64,000 nucleotides of DNA from JANJTY01 sp038257155 (GTDB taxonomy: Bacteria; Pseudomonadota; Gammaproteobacteria; Xanthomonadales; Xanthomonadaceae), in NCBI GenBank assembly GCA_038257155.1, contig JBBSJP010000006.1, forward strand, positions 1 to 64,000, written 5' to 3'. Both the position numbers and the translations under genes were made by a program. The notes under the pieces were generated by a model. The model did not search any database and was not told where the DNA came from. It worked only from the letters and a program-made list of their open reading frames with translations. Positions 26,374 through 34,565 of the stretch are shown in pieces (the first letter of the stretch is position 1; each line of letters begins with the position of its first letter).

Positions 26374-26865
26374 TTACTCGCCCGCCCTCCGGGTCAGCGC
26401 AGCGGGTTCGCGGGCGGCAGCCTCGATCGCCGCTGCGGTGGCGTCCTCCAGCTCTTCTCCCGCACTTTCCAGGCGCTGCAACTGGCTGGTCAATGCGGCG
26501 TGCGCGCGCTGCAAGGCGGCGCAGGCCTCGTCCAGTTGCTGCTGGGTGGCGGTCTCGGCACTGCGCGAGATCCACAGCCGGTGCTCCAGCACGTCACGCA
26601 GTCCCTGCTTCACTCGTTGGTCGGCATCCAGCGAGGCATTGGCGACTGCGGCGATATCTGAGGGAACCCGCCCCACCAGGTGCTTCATCGCGTTCATTCG
26701 TTCGCGGGTATGGTGCAGCAGGCGCTCGAGCTCGTCGGCCTGGTCGAGCAGCCTGGCAAGGGATCGGTGCCGGCGCTGTCCGCGGTGTCGCAGCAGCAGC
26801 ACGCCGGCCAGTGCGATGAGGATCGCGCCGACTCCGATTAGGATGATGATCTTGATGGAGTCCAC
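26374..26865 (-). CDS. Small membrane-anchored coiled-coil protein
   Basis: The 163-residue product starts with a short N-terminal membrane helix (IKIIILIGVGAILIALAGVLLL) followed by a basic stop-transfer (RHRGQRRHR). The rest is predicted to be long helices with heptad patterns (LARLLDQADELERLLHHTRERM; LDEACAALQRAHAAL). I do not recognise a family. The layout resembles small inner-membrane scaffolding proteins with a cytoplasmic coiled coil. It ends 18 bases from the convergent glycosyltransferase stop. Confidence 0.65.
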   Translation of the reverse strand: MDSIKIIILIGVGAILIALAGVLLLRHRGQRRHRSLARLLDQADELERLLHHTRERMNAMKHLVGRVPSDIAAVANASLDADQRVKQGLRDVLEHRLWISRSAETATQQQLDEACAALQRAHAALTSQLQRLESAGEELEDATAAAIEAAAREPAALTRRAGE

Positions 26866-26948
26866 GGTGCCCCCCGGTTAGACCAGCCAGTCTGCCGCAG
26901 TGGCCAGGCCGGGGCAAACCGGCCACCACCGATGGGGCGCACGGTGGT

Positions 26949-26977
26949 TTGACCACGAATGGTCCTGCACCTATACT
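26949..26977 (+). promoter_or_regulatory. Sigma-70 promoter for yceD-rpmF-fab block
   Basis: TTGACC (26949-26954) and TATACT (26972-26977) are separated by exactly 17 bases, a near-consensus promoter. The expected transcription start is about 26984, only about three bases before the yceD ATG, so the mRNA may be leaderless or nearly so. Confidence 0.8.
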
Positions 26978-26986
26978 GGCGCGCTT

Positions 26987-27496
26987 ATGCCCGCTGACCT
27001 GCCCGAATCGGTCGACGCCTGGCGAATGGTTTCCGCGCGACGCAGCTTCGAGGGATCGCTTCCCCTGAGCGCGATGCAGAGGCTTATCCCCAGCGTTCTG
27101 AGTGCTTCCGGGCATTGCCGGTTCAAGCTGGATTTCGATCGCGATCCGCTCGGTTTCGCGATTGTTGACCTGCAGCTGGAAGCGGAACTGGAGTTGCTGT
27201 GCCAGCGCAGCCTGGAGCCCTTCTGGTTCCCTGTCGCAGTAACGCAGCGCCTTGGATTGATTCGCGAAGAGTCGGAGGAATCGGGTCTTCCGGGCGAAGT
27301 GGAGCCGGTGCTGGTGCCAGAAGATGGCGTCCTGCATCTGCGTGAGTTGATCGAGGACGAATTGATCCTCGCATTGCCGGTCGTTCCTCTGCGGCCCGAT
27401 GCGGATCCTGTTGAAGCATCTTTCGGCGAGCCAGAAGCTCCCGAAGTAAAAAATCCCTTCTTGGCGCTGGCCGCGCTGAAGAAAGGCAGTCATTGA
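26987..27496 (+). CDS. yceD: YceD family (DUF177) large ribosomal RNA accumulation protein
   Basis: The 169-residue acidic product matches YceD/DUF177, needed for normal 23S rRNA levels in E. coli and plants. The typical block is FDRDPLGFAIVDLQLEAELELLCQRSLEP; the second cysteine of the usual CxxC is Ser here. The C terminus ends with NPFLALAALKKGSH, the standard NPFA-L ending. The ATG at 26987 is chosen over an upstream in-frame codon because the -10 box lies inside the longer version. rpmF follows 15 bases after the stop, the classic pair. Confidence 0.93.
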   Translation: MPADLPESVDAWRMVSARRSFEGSLPLSAMQRLIPSVLSASGHCRFKLDFDRDPLGFAIVDLQLEAELELLCQRSLEPFWFPVAVTQRLGLIREESEESGLPGEVEPVLVPEDGVLHLRELIEDELILALPVVPLRPDADPVEASFGEPEAPEVKNPFLALAALKKGSH

Positions 27497-27511
27497 ACCT
27501 GGAGTAGCGCC

Positions 27512-27709
27512 ATGGCCGTTCAGAAAAGCCGCAAAACCCCTTCCCGCCGCGGCATGCGCCGTTCGCACGATGCCCTCACCGCCAAGCTGCTGTCGACCGA
27601 CGCAACCAGCGGCGAGACCCACGTCCGCCATCACATCACCAAGGATGGCTACTACCGTGGTCGCAAGGTCGTCGAGACCAAGTCAGCCGTTGTAGCCGAC
27701 GAAGAATAA
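27512..27709 (+). CDS. rpmF: 50S ribosomal protein L32
   Basis: The 65-residue basic product starts MAVQKSRKTPSRRGMRRSHDAL, the universal L32 N terminus (the first 20 residues are diagnostic), and has the THVRHHITKDGYYRGRKV block. It is the zinc-free type without the CxxC pairs. Length is normal. It sits after yceD and before fab genes, but plsX, which follows rpmF in E. coli, is absent here. Confidence 0.97.
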   Translation: MAVQKSRKTPSRRGMRRSHDALTAKLLSTDATSGETHVRHHITKDGYYRGRKVVETKSAVVADEE

Positions 27710-27728
27710 GCAGTCGGGTAGGTTCCTG

Positions 27729-27763
27729 CGACGGCGGCAGCCGCTTGGCGACTGCCGCCGTCG
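27729..27763 (+). terminator. Hairpin between rpmF and fabH
   Basis: A 12-bp perfect stem (CGACGGCGGCAG with CTGCCGCCGTCG, 11-base loop) starts 19 bases after rpmF and is followed by TGCGTTT. It probably ends or attenuates the L32 transcript before the fatty-acid genes, letting ribosomal protein and lipid genes be expressed at different levels. Confidence 0.7.
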
Positions 27764-27813
27764 TGCGTTTACGGCCCCACATTCGCTGTAGGGTTCGCCG
27801 CTAAGGAGTGGGA

Positions 27814-28794
27814 ATGACCCAGACCGTGTTCGCGCGTATCGCCGGCACCGGCAGCTACTTGCCGGAGAAAGTGCTGACCAATGCCGACCTCGAGCAGTTC
27901 GTCGAGACCAGCGATGAGTGGATCGCATCCCGCACCGGCATTCGGCAACGTCATGTTGCAGCCGAAGGCGAAACCACGGGTGACCTGGCATTCCACGCCG
28001 CCCAGCGTGCGCTGGAAGCTGCCGGCATGCAGGGCTCGGAGATCGAGCTTATCGTGCTGGGCACCACCACGCCCGACATCATCTTTCCTTCCACTGCCTG
28101 CCTGTTGCAGCACCGCCTGGGCGCCAACGGTTGCCCGGCGATGGATGTCAATGCGGCCTGTTCGGGCTTCATTTACGCGCTCAGTGTGGCAGACAAGTTC
28201 ATCCGCACCGGTGCGGTCAAGAACGCGCTGGTGGTGGGTGCCGAAACCCTGACCCGCATGCTGGACTGGTCTGACCGCAGCACCTGCGTGCTGTTTGGTG
28301 ACGGGGCCGGTGCCGTCGTGCTCAAGGCCGATAGTGAAACCGGCATCCTCAGCACCCATCTGCACGCCGACGGCGGCAAGAAAGAACTGCTGTACAACCC
28401 GGTGGGCGTCTCGGTGGGCTTCAAGCCCGAAGAGAAGAACGCCGGTGTGCGCGTGCTGATGGCTGGCAATGATGTATTCAAGTACGCCGTCAAGGCGCTC
28501 GATTCGGTGGTCGACGAAACCCTGCAGGCCAACGGCTTGAGCAAGGCGGATCTCGACTGGTTGATTCCGCATCAGGCCAATCTGCGCATCATCCAGGCCA
28601 CCGCCAAGCGGCTCGACATGTCGATGGACCGCGTGGTCGTGACGGTGGACCGTCACGGCAATACTTCGGCCGGCTCCGTGCCGCTGGCCCTGGATGAAGC
28701 GGTGCGCTCGGGTCGCGTGCAGCGTGGCCAGCTGCTGCTGCTGGAAGCCTTCGGTGGTGGTTTCACCTGGGGCTCGGCGCTGCTGCGCTACTGA
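27814..28794 (+). CDS. fabH: Beta-ketoacyl-ACP synthase III
   Basis: FabH condenses acetyl-CoA with malonyl-ACP to start fatty-acid synthesis. The 326-residue product has the catalytic Cys at about 116 (MDVNAACSGF), the His in LIPHQANLRI and the Asn in RHGNTSAGS. The terminal GGFTWGS(A)LLRY is typical. The ATG at 27814 has an AAGGAG site; the GTG two codons earlier lies within that site. The next gene starts 7 bases after its stop. Confidence 0.97.
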   Translation: MTQTVFARIAGTGSYLPEKVLTNADLEQFVETSDEWIASRTGIRQRHVAAEGETTGDLAFHAAQRALEAAGMQGSEIELIVLGTTTPDIIFPSTACLLQHRLGANGCPAMDVNAACSGFIYALSVADKFIRTGAVKNALVVGAETLTRMLDWSDRSTCVLFGDGAGAVVLKADSETGILSTHLHADGGKKELLYNPVGVSVGFKPEEKNAGVRVLMAGNDVFKYAVKALDSVVDETLQANGLSKADLDWLIPHQANLRIIQATAKRLDMSMDRVVVTVDRHGNTSAGSVPLALDEAVRSGRVQRGQLLLLEAFGGGFTWGSALLRY

Positions 28795-28801
28795 AATCGA
28801 G

Positions 28802-29524
28802 ATGGCGGAACGGAGAGTCGAGCGGGTCACGCTTGAGGGAGGCGGCATTGCCTGGCGCAAGACCTACGGCGACTCTGGCCGCCGGTGGCGGATGGCGGCG
28901 CTGCGCTGGCTGGCACGACGCCTTGGCCTGAACGCGCTTCTGGCGCCTGTGCCGCTCGCTGCCGAGTCAGCCTGTCGCACCGAGTTCGAGATGATTCAGC
29001 GCCTTGCCGGGCTAGGCGTTCGCGTTCCCCACGTGATGCAGCGAAATCAGACCCAGTTGTTGCTGTCGAACCTGGGTCCGACCCTGGGTCTGCTCTGCAA
29101 ACGCGAGCCCGATCTCGCGCGCCGCAGCGAAATGCTCAAGCGCGGCTTCGATGCCTTGCTCGAACTGCATGCCCGCGGTGCCTATGTGAGTCAGGCGGTG
29201 GCGCGGAATCTGACCCTTGACGAGCAGGGCGTCGGCTTCATCGATCTGGAAGAGGATCCGCTGCAGATGATGTCGCTCGCCGCCGCCCAGGCGCGTGATG
29301 CGTTGCTGTGGGTCCAATCGAGTGCACGTTTCCTTGCTGACGACCCAGAACAATACGCGCGCCTGCTCGAGGAATTTCTAACGGCAGAGCGCAGCGAGGT
29401 TCGCGCCGAAATCCTCCTGACGGCACGCCGCCTGCGCTGGCTGGCCCTGCCAGCCCGTTTGGGCGGGACGCGCGGACGGGCGTTTTCGCAGGCTCTCACA
29501 CACTTGGCTGACGCCCGCTCTTGA
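28802..29524 (+). CDS. Kinase-like protein (LPS/aminoglycoside phosphotransferase fold)
   Basis: The 240-residue soluble product looks like a small protein-kinase-fold enzyme of the KdkA/RfaP or APH kind. Support: an early WRKTYGD (possible ATP-lysine), then LLELHARGAYVSQAVARNLTLD in the place of the catalytic loop with its conserved Asn, and GVGFIDLEEDP in the place of the metal-binding DFG/IDxE motif. The catalytic loop lacks the usual HGD aspartate, so activity is not certain. It lies between fabH and fabD, replacing nothing known in E. coli; a link to lipid A or fatty acyl supply is plausible inference only. Confidence 0.6.
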   Translation: MAERRVERVTLEGGGIAWRKTYGDSGRRWRMAALRWLARRLGLNALLAPVPLAAESACRTEFEMIQRLAGLGVRVPHVMQRNQTQLLLSNLGPTLGLLCKREPDLARRSEMLKRGFDALLELHARGAYVSQAVARNLTLDEQGVGFIDLEEDPLQMMSLAAAQARDALLWVQSSARFLADDPEQYARLLEEFLTAERSEVRAEILLTARRLRWLALPARLGGTRGRAFSQALTHLADARS

Positions 29525-29627
29525 CCGTGTCGGGCTACCCTACGCAACAGTACAGACGAATCCGCAAGCGCTTGGCCTAAAATGGCCGGCTTCGTGTGCA
29601 TCCCGTAATGCGATCAGGAATCAGCGC

Positions 29628-30572
29628 GTGAACAACAACGGCATCGCCTTCGTTTTTCCCGGGCAGGGTTCGCAGTCAGTCGGCATGCTGGCCGAATTGG
29701 CGCAAACCCAGGTGATGGTCCGGCAGACCTTTGAGGAGGCCTCGGACGGACTCGGTGTCGACCTGTGGCTGCTTTCCCAGGAGGGCCCGGAAGCCCAGCT
29801 CAACCAGACCGAGTTCACCCAGCCGGCACTGCTCGCCGCGGGCGTCGCTGTCTGGCGTGTGTGGCGCGAGCGCGGCGGCGCGTTGCCGGGGCTGTTGGCG
29901 GGACACAGTCTGGGCGAGTACAGCGCCCTGGTCGCTGCCGGCGTATTGCCCCTGATCGATGCAGCGCGGCTGGTGCAGCAGCGCGGTCGACTGATGCAGG
30001 CGGGCTCTCCGGAAGGCGTTGGCGCGATGGCGGCGGTGCTGGGCAGCGACGATGCGCTGGTCGCGGAAGTCTGCACCGCGGTTGCGGAAGATGAAGTGCT
30101 GGCGCCGGCGAACTACAACTCGCCAGGACAGATCGTGATCGGCGGTCATGCGGCTGCCGTGGATCGCGCCATTGCCGAACTTGCGGCACGCGGGGTTCGC
30201 AAGGCAGTCAAGCTGGCCGTCAGCGTGCCGTCGCACACGCCCTTGATGCGGGAAGCCGCCAACCGGCTATCAGAAACCATGGGCCAGCTGGTCTGGAATG
30301 CACCGGCCATCCCGATCGTGCAAAACGTCGATGCGGAAGTGCACGGTAGCGTCGAGGCCATTCGCGACGCCCTGGTGCGACAGCTCTACCTGCCGGTGCG
30401 CTGGACCGACTGTGTGCAGGCGCTGGCCCGGGCCGGTACTACCCGGATTGCCGAGTGCGGGCCGGGCAAAGTGCTTTGCGGCCTGGTGAAACGCATCGAC
30501 AAGTCGCTTGATGTGCGTTCGCTGGGCAATCCCGGCGATCTGGACGCCGCGCTGGAAGCCTGGGCGCAATGA
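29628..30572 (+). CDS. fabD: Malonyl-CoA-ACP transacylase
   Basis: FabD moves malonyl from CoA to ACP. The 314-residue product has the N-terminal FVFPGQGSQSVGM, the nucleophile Ser94 in AGHSLGEYSA, the catalytic His in VSVPSHTPLM and the GPGKVL motif near the end. The GTG at 29628 is the start; AGGA lies about 15 bases upstream. A 103-base gap precedes it, with a TAAAAT -10-like box at 29578-29583, so it may also have its own promoter. Confidence 0.97.
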   Translation: MNNNGIAFVFPGQGSQSVGMLAELAQTQVMVRQTFEEASDGLGVDLWLLSQEGPEAQLNQTEFTQPALLAAGVAVWRVWRERGGALPGLLAGHSLGEYSALVAAGVLPLIDAARLVQQRGRLMQAGSPEGVGAMAAVLGSDDALVAEVCTAVAEDEVLAPANYNSPGQIVIGGHAAAVDRAIAELAARGVRKAVKLAVSVPSHTPLMREAANRLSETMGQLVWNAPAIPIVQNVDAEVHGSVEAIRDALVRQLYLPVRWTDCVQALARAGTTRIAECGPGKVLCGLVKRIDKSLDVRSLGNPGDLDAALEAWAQ

Positions 30573-30621
30573 ACGTTTTCATAGTGACCGGCCAATCGAT
30601 CAACTGGAGTCTTCTGCACCC

Positions 30622-31368
30622 ATGAATCAGCAACCTCTGAAAGGCGAGATCGCCCTGGTTACTGGCGCCAGTCGTGGCATCGGAGCTGCCATCGCGGACC
30701 GTCTCGCCGCGCTTGGCGCGCGGGTCATCGGCACGGCCACGTCGGAGTCGGGCGCCGCTGCCATTGGTGAGCGCATGGCCGCCCAGGGTGGCGTGGGACG
30801 CGTGCTGGACGTAACCAGCAACGCGGCCATTGAAGCCCTGTTCGATGCCGTCGCGAGCGAGTTCGGCCCGATCAGCGTGCTGGTCAACAATGCTGGCATC
30901 ACCCGCGACCAGCTGCTGATGCGCATGAAGGAGGACGATTGGCAGGCGATCATCGACACCAACCTGTCTTCGGTGTTCCGCTGCTCCAAGGCCGTCCTGC
31001 GCGGCATGATGAAGGCGCGCCGCGGCCGCATCATCAACATCGCTTCGGTGATCGGCCTGACCGGCAATCCGGGCCAGGCCAACTACGCAGCTGCCAAGGC
31101 CGGCATCATCGGATTTTCCAAATCGCTGGCGCGCGAAGTGGGTTCGCGCGGCATCACGGTCAATGTGGTCGCGCCCGGCTTCATCGATACCGACATGACC
31201 CGTGCCCTGCCCGAAGTCACGCGCGATGCGCTGCTCGGACAGATAGCCCTGGGTCGACTTGGCGAGCCCGAGGACATCGCGCGCGCCGTCTGCTTTCTCG
31301 CAGGTGCCGATGCCGGATACATCACCGGCGAAACCCTGCATGTCAATGGCGGCATGTACATGCCGTAA
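30622..31368 (+). CDS. fabG: 3-oxoacyl-ACP reductase
   Basis: FabG uses NADPH to reduce the beta-keto group in elongation. The 248-residue short-chain dehydrogenase has TGASRGIG for cofactor binding, NNAG at residues 89-92, and the catalytic Ser142, Tyr155 and Lys159 (NYAAAKAG). The C-terminal GETLHVNGGMYM is diagnostic for FabG. The ATG at 30622 with CTGGAGT upstream gives the canonical N terminus MNQQPLKGE. Confidence 0.97.
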   Translation: MNQQPLKGEIALVTGASRGIGAAIADRLAALGARVIGTATSESGAAAIGERMAAQGGVGRVLDVTSNAAIEALFDAVASEFGPISVLVNNAGITRDQLLMRMKEDDWQAIIDTNLSSVFRCSKAVLRGMMKARRGRIINIASVIGLTGNPGQANYAAAKAGIIGFSKSLAREVGSRGITVNVVAPGFIDTDMTRALPEVTRDALLGQIALGRLGEPEDIARAVCFLAGADAGYITGETLHVNGGMYMP

Positions 31369-31467
31369 CAACAACGACTTAGCGCCGCTTTCTCAGTCCG
31401 TGTGCCGCTTCAGGCGGCAGGCATGTGAAAGCGGTGTTAGGCTGTCGCCGCACCGGCGCCCTTCATC

Positions 31468-31473
31468 TACAAT
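31468..31473 (+). promoter_or_regulatory. Candidate -10 box for acpP
   Basis: TACAAT lies 40 bases before the acpP start in the 144-base fabG-acpP gap; the -35 region is weak (TGTCGC with a 19-base spacer). A separate promoter would fit the high demand for ACP, as in E. coli. The ribosome site GGGAGG at 31496-31501 is strong. Confidence 0.35.
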
Positions 31474-31512
31474 GCGCCGGCTTTTATATTCCCCCGGGAG
31501 GTTGGATCACTC

Positions 31513-31752
31513 ATGAGCAGCATCGAAGAACGCGTCAAGAAAATCGTCGTCGAACAGCTCGGCGTCAAAGAAGAAGAAGTCGTAGCCAGCGCGTCGTTCG
31601 TCGATGACCTTGGCGCAGACTCCCTGGACACCGTTGAACTGGTGATGGCACTCGAAGAAGAGTTCGAGTGCGAGATTCCTGACGAGGAAGCCGAGAAAAT
31701 CACCAGCGTGCAGCAGGCTGTCGACTACGTGAAGGCGCACGTCAAGGCTTAA
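31513..31752 (+). CDS. acpP: Acyl carrier protein
   Basis: The 79-residue acidic product is a canonical ACP. The 4'-phosphopantetheine attachment serine is Ser37 in DLGADSLDTVELVMALEEEF. It carries all acyl intermediates between the Fab enzymes encoded around it. Length and composition are normal. Confidence 0.98.
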   Translation: MSSIEERVKKIVVEQLGVKEEEVVASASFVDDLGADSLDTVELVMALEEEFECEIPDEEAEKITSVQQAVDYVKAHVKA

Positions 31753-31773
31753 GCAACTACTAAAGTGACTCGC

Positions 31774-31805
31774 CGGGGCCGCCGCTGAGCGGCCCCGCGC
31801 GTTTT
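31774..31805 (+). terminator. Terminator/attenuator between acpP and fabF
   Basis: A nine-bp GC stem (CGGGGCCGC with GCGGCCCCG, six-base loop) is followed by CGCGTTTT. It starts about 22 bases after acpP and would make acpP mRNA more abundant than fabF mRNA. Confidence 0.72.
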
Positions 31806-31893
31806 ACCCGCAGGCGCAGGGCCTGTCCGGGATGTTCGCGTTGCGGCCATGGCCGGGCGCGTGTCGTCAACGATCAACCGGCGGGAGAGCCGC

Positions 31894-33132
31894 ATGAGTC
31901 AGCGTCGCGTCGTGGTTACGGGTCTGGGCGTCGTGTCGCCCGTGGGCAATGATGTCGCCAGCACCTGGGACAGCGTCATCAATGGCCGTTCCGGCATCGG
32001 CCCGATCACCGGATTCGATGCGTCATCATTCACCACGCGTATCGCCGGTGAAGTGCGGGACTTTGACATCACGAAATGGATCGCGCCGAAAGACGCCAAG
32101 AAGATGGATCACTTCATCCATTACGGCATGGCCGCGTCGCTGATGGCGATGCAGGATGCCGGGCTTGAAGTTACCGCCGACAACGCCGAGCGCATCGGCG
32201 CACTGATTGGATCGGGCATCGGCGGCATCGTGGGGATCGAAGACCAGACCGCGCGCTTTCTCGAAGGCGGCCCGCGCAAGATCTCGCCGTTTTACGTGCC
32301 CAGCACGATCATCAACATGTTGCCGGGCCATCTCAGCATCATGACCGGCATGAAAGGCCCGAACTTCTCCGCAGTATCGGCCTGCGCCACCTCCAATCAT
32401 TCCATCGGCATGGCGATGCGGCAGATCCAGCACGGCGACGCCGACGTGATGGTGGCCGGTGGCGCCGAGCGCGGCTCTTCTGCAACGGCAGTTGGGGGTT
32501 TCTGCTCGATGCGCGCAATGTCGACGCGCAACGATGATCCATTGCGCTCCTCGCGCCCCTGGGACGCCGATCGCGATGGCTTTGTGCTGGGCGATGGCGC
32601 CGGCATTCTGGTGCTGGAAGAGTACGAATTCGCCAAGGCACGCGGCGCGCGCATCTACTGCGAGTTGGCGGGCTTTGGCGCAAGCTCGGACGCCTTCCAC
32701 ATGACGGCACCCAGCGAAAATGGCGAAGGCCCGGCGCGCTGCATCAGCGTAGCGCTGCGCGACGCCAAGGTGAATCCGGACGAGGTCGACTACGTCAATG
32801 CGCATGGCACCTCCACGCCGCTCGGCGACCTGGCCGAAACCCTCTCGATCAAGACCGCGCTGGGCGATCACGCGTACCACACCATGGTCAGCTCGACCAA
32901 GTCGATGACCGGCCATCTGCTCGGTGCTGCGGGCGGCATCGAGGCGGTGTTCTCGGTTCTGGCACTGCATCACGGCATCATTCCGCCGACCATCAATCTG
33001 GAAAAGCCGGGCGAGGGCTGTGATCTCGACTACGTACCCAACGTGGCGCGCGAAAAGACCATCCGGGTTGCGTTGTCGAATGGTTTCGGTTTTGGCGGTA
33101 CCAACGGCTCGCTGGTATTCCGGACGCTTTGA
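31894..33132 (+). CDS. fabF: Beta-ketoacyl-ACP synthase II
   Basis: FabF elongates acyl-ACP with malonyl-ACP and makes the temperature-sensitive palmitoleate to vaccenate step in E. coli. The 412-residue product has Cys164 in VSACATSNHSI, the His of NAHGTSTPLGD and the Lys/His of KSMTGHLLGAAG, plus the C-terminal NGFGFGGTNGSLVF. The ATG at 31894 follows GGGAGAG; the earlier in-frame start adds a non-family segment. Confidence 0.97.
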   Translation: MSQRRVVVTGLGVVSPVGNDVASTWDSVINGRSGIGPITGFDASSFTTRIAGEVRDFDITKWIAPKDAKKMDHFIHYGMAASLMAMQDAGLEVTADNAERIGALIGSGIGGIVGIEDQTARFLEGGPRKISPFYVPSTIINMLPGHLSIMTGMKGPNFSAVSACATSNHSIGMAMRQIQHGDADVMVAGGAERGSSATAVGGFCSMRAMSTRNDDPLRSSRPWDADRDGFVLGDGAGILVLEEYEFAKARGARIYCELAGFGASSDAFHMTAPSENGEGPARCISVALRDAKVNPDEVDYVNAHGTSTPLGDLAETLSIKTALGDHAYHTMVSSTKSMTGHLLGAAGGIEAVFSVLALHHGIIPPTINLEKPGEGCDLDYVPNVAREKTIRVALSNGFGFGGTNGSLVFRTL

Positions 33133-33209
33133 GGCGTCCGTCGCCGCTCGGCAGACTGATGGCGGCGTCGGGCCCTGGGCTATGACGCTTCGACCGACAA
33201 GGGCGCCAC

Positions 33210-34565
33210 ATGACGCTTAGTCGCAAGCTGCCACGCGATATCGATTTTCTCGGCCTGCATCGTCTGGCGCCGCAGCGCTATCCGCTGCTGCTGGAGAGCA
33301 GCGCTTCGGGCACACCGCAGTCGCGCTGGGATCTGCTGCTCGCCAGCAGCGGCGACGGACTGGTGAAGCAGGCGTCAGGCGCACTGATGCAGCTCGATGG
33401 CACACCGGTAGCAGGCGGGTTTCTGGCGGCGCTGGATGCCGAGTGGCGTGCACTGCGCCTGCCACACGAACCGCTGGGACCGCCTTTTCGGGGCGGCTGG
33501 GCCTTGTTTCTTGCCTACGAACTGGCCGGGGAAGTCGAACCGGTGCTGCGTATGCCGCCCTCGCGCGGCGCGCTCCCACAGGCGCTGGCGCTGCGTTGCC
33601 CGGCTGCGCTGTTGCGCGACCACAGTTCTGGCGAAGTCAGCGTGCGCTGCGAATCTGATCAAGCGCAGTGGCTCGATCAGGTGGAAGAGGATGTGCAGGC
33701 TGCGCGCGCGCTGCCCCCTTTGACCGATTGGCAGGCGCCAACGCGTGTTTCTGAGGATCATCCACAAGCCTTTCGCGACGGCGTCGCGCGCGTGCTTGAC
33801 TACCTCGCCGCCGGCGACGTGTTCCAGGTGAATCTGTCACGTGGCTGGCGCGCCGAGTTCGCTGCATCGGTTGCGCCCGAGGCGCTTTTTCAGCGGCTGC
33901 GCGACGCCAATCCGGCGCCATTTGCCGGCTTGTTGACCTGGCGCGACTGGGCCTTGGCCAGTTCTTCGCCGGAGCGCTTGCTGACCGTGCACGGGCGCGA
34001 GATCGAAACCCGCCCGATCGCCGGAACCCGGCCACGTTTTGCTGGCGACGATGATGCGGCGCGGATCCGTGAACTCATCGGGCATCCCAAGGAGCGCGCC
34101 GAGCACGTCATGTTGATCGATCTTGAGCGCAATGACTTGGGCCGGGTCTGCGTTCCCGGCAGCGTGCGGGTCGACGAGTTGATGTCGGTTGAGAGTTACA
34201 CCCATGTGCACCACATCGTCAGCAATGTGCGCGGCGTGCTGCGCGATGGCATTTCGCCTGGGCAGGCGATCGCTGCGGTGTTTCCCGGTGGCACCATCAC
34301 CGGTTGTCCCAAGGTGCGCTGCATGCAGATCATCGCCGAGCTGGAAGGCGCGGGCAGGGGAGCCTACACCGGCGCACTGGGCTGGCTGAATCGCGACGGC
34401 GACATGGATCTGAATATCCTGATCCGCAGCGCGGAACTGGTTGGCCAGCGGCTCGACTTCCGCACCGGTGCCGGCATCGTGATGGATTCCGATCCGGTCC
34501 ATGAGCTGGAAGAAACGCGCGCCAAGGCGCGCGGCATGCTGCGCGCAATCGGGACGCCAGGATGA
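33210..34565 (+). CDS. pabB: Aminodeoxychorismate synthase component I
   Basis: PabB converts chorismate to 4-amino-4-deoxychorismate using ammonia from the PabA glutaminase. The 451-residue product has the chorismate-binding domain in its C-terminal two-thirds: FQVNLSRGW, SSSPERLL, ETRPIAGTRPRF, MLIDLERNDLGRV, FPGGTITGCPK and TGALGWLN. The motif PIAGT differs from the PIKGT of E. coli PabB, where Lys forms a covalent intermediate; it resembles TrpE here. The overlapping pabC argues for PabB rather than TrpE. No pabA is in the window. Confidence 0.9.
   Translation: MTLSRKLPRDIDFLGLHRLAPQRYPLLLESSASGTPQSRWDLLLASSGDGLVKQASGALMQLDGTPVAGGFLAALDAEWRALRLPHEPLGPPFRGGWALFLAYELAGEVEPVLRMPPSRGALPQALALRCPAALLRDHSSGEVSVRCESDQAQWLDQVEEDVQAARALPPLTDWQAPTRVSEDHPQAFRDGVARVLDYLAAGDVFQVNLSRGWRAEFAASVAPEALFQRLRDANPAPFAGLLTWRDWALASSSPERLLTVHGREIETRPIAGTRPRFAGDDDAARIRELIGHPKERAEHVMLIDLERNDLGRVCVPGSVRVDELMSVESYTHVHHIVSNVRGVLRDGISPGQAIAAVFPGGTITGCPKVRCMQIIAELEGAGRGAYTGALGWLNRDGDMDLNILIRSAELVGQRLDFRTGAGIVMDSDPVHELEETRAKARGMLRAIGTPG

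Noticed and set aside
33210..34565. TrpE (anthranilate synthase) because of the PIAGT motif
   Set aside because: It overlaps pabC and lies within the folate/fatty-acid block; no trp genes are near. PabB is the better call.
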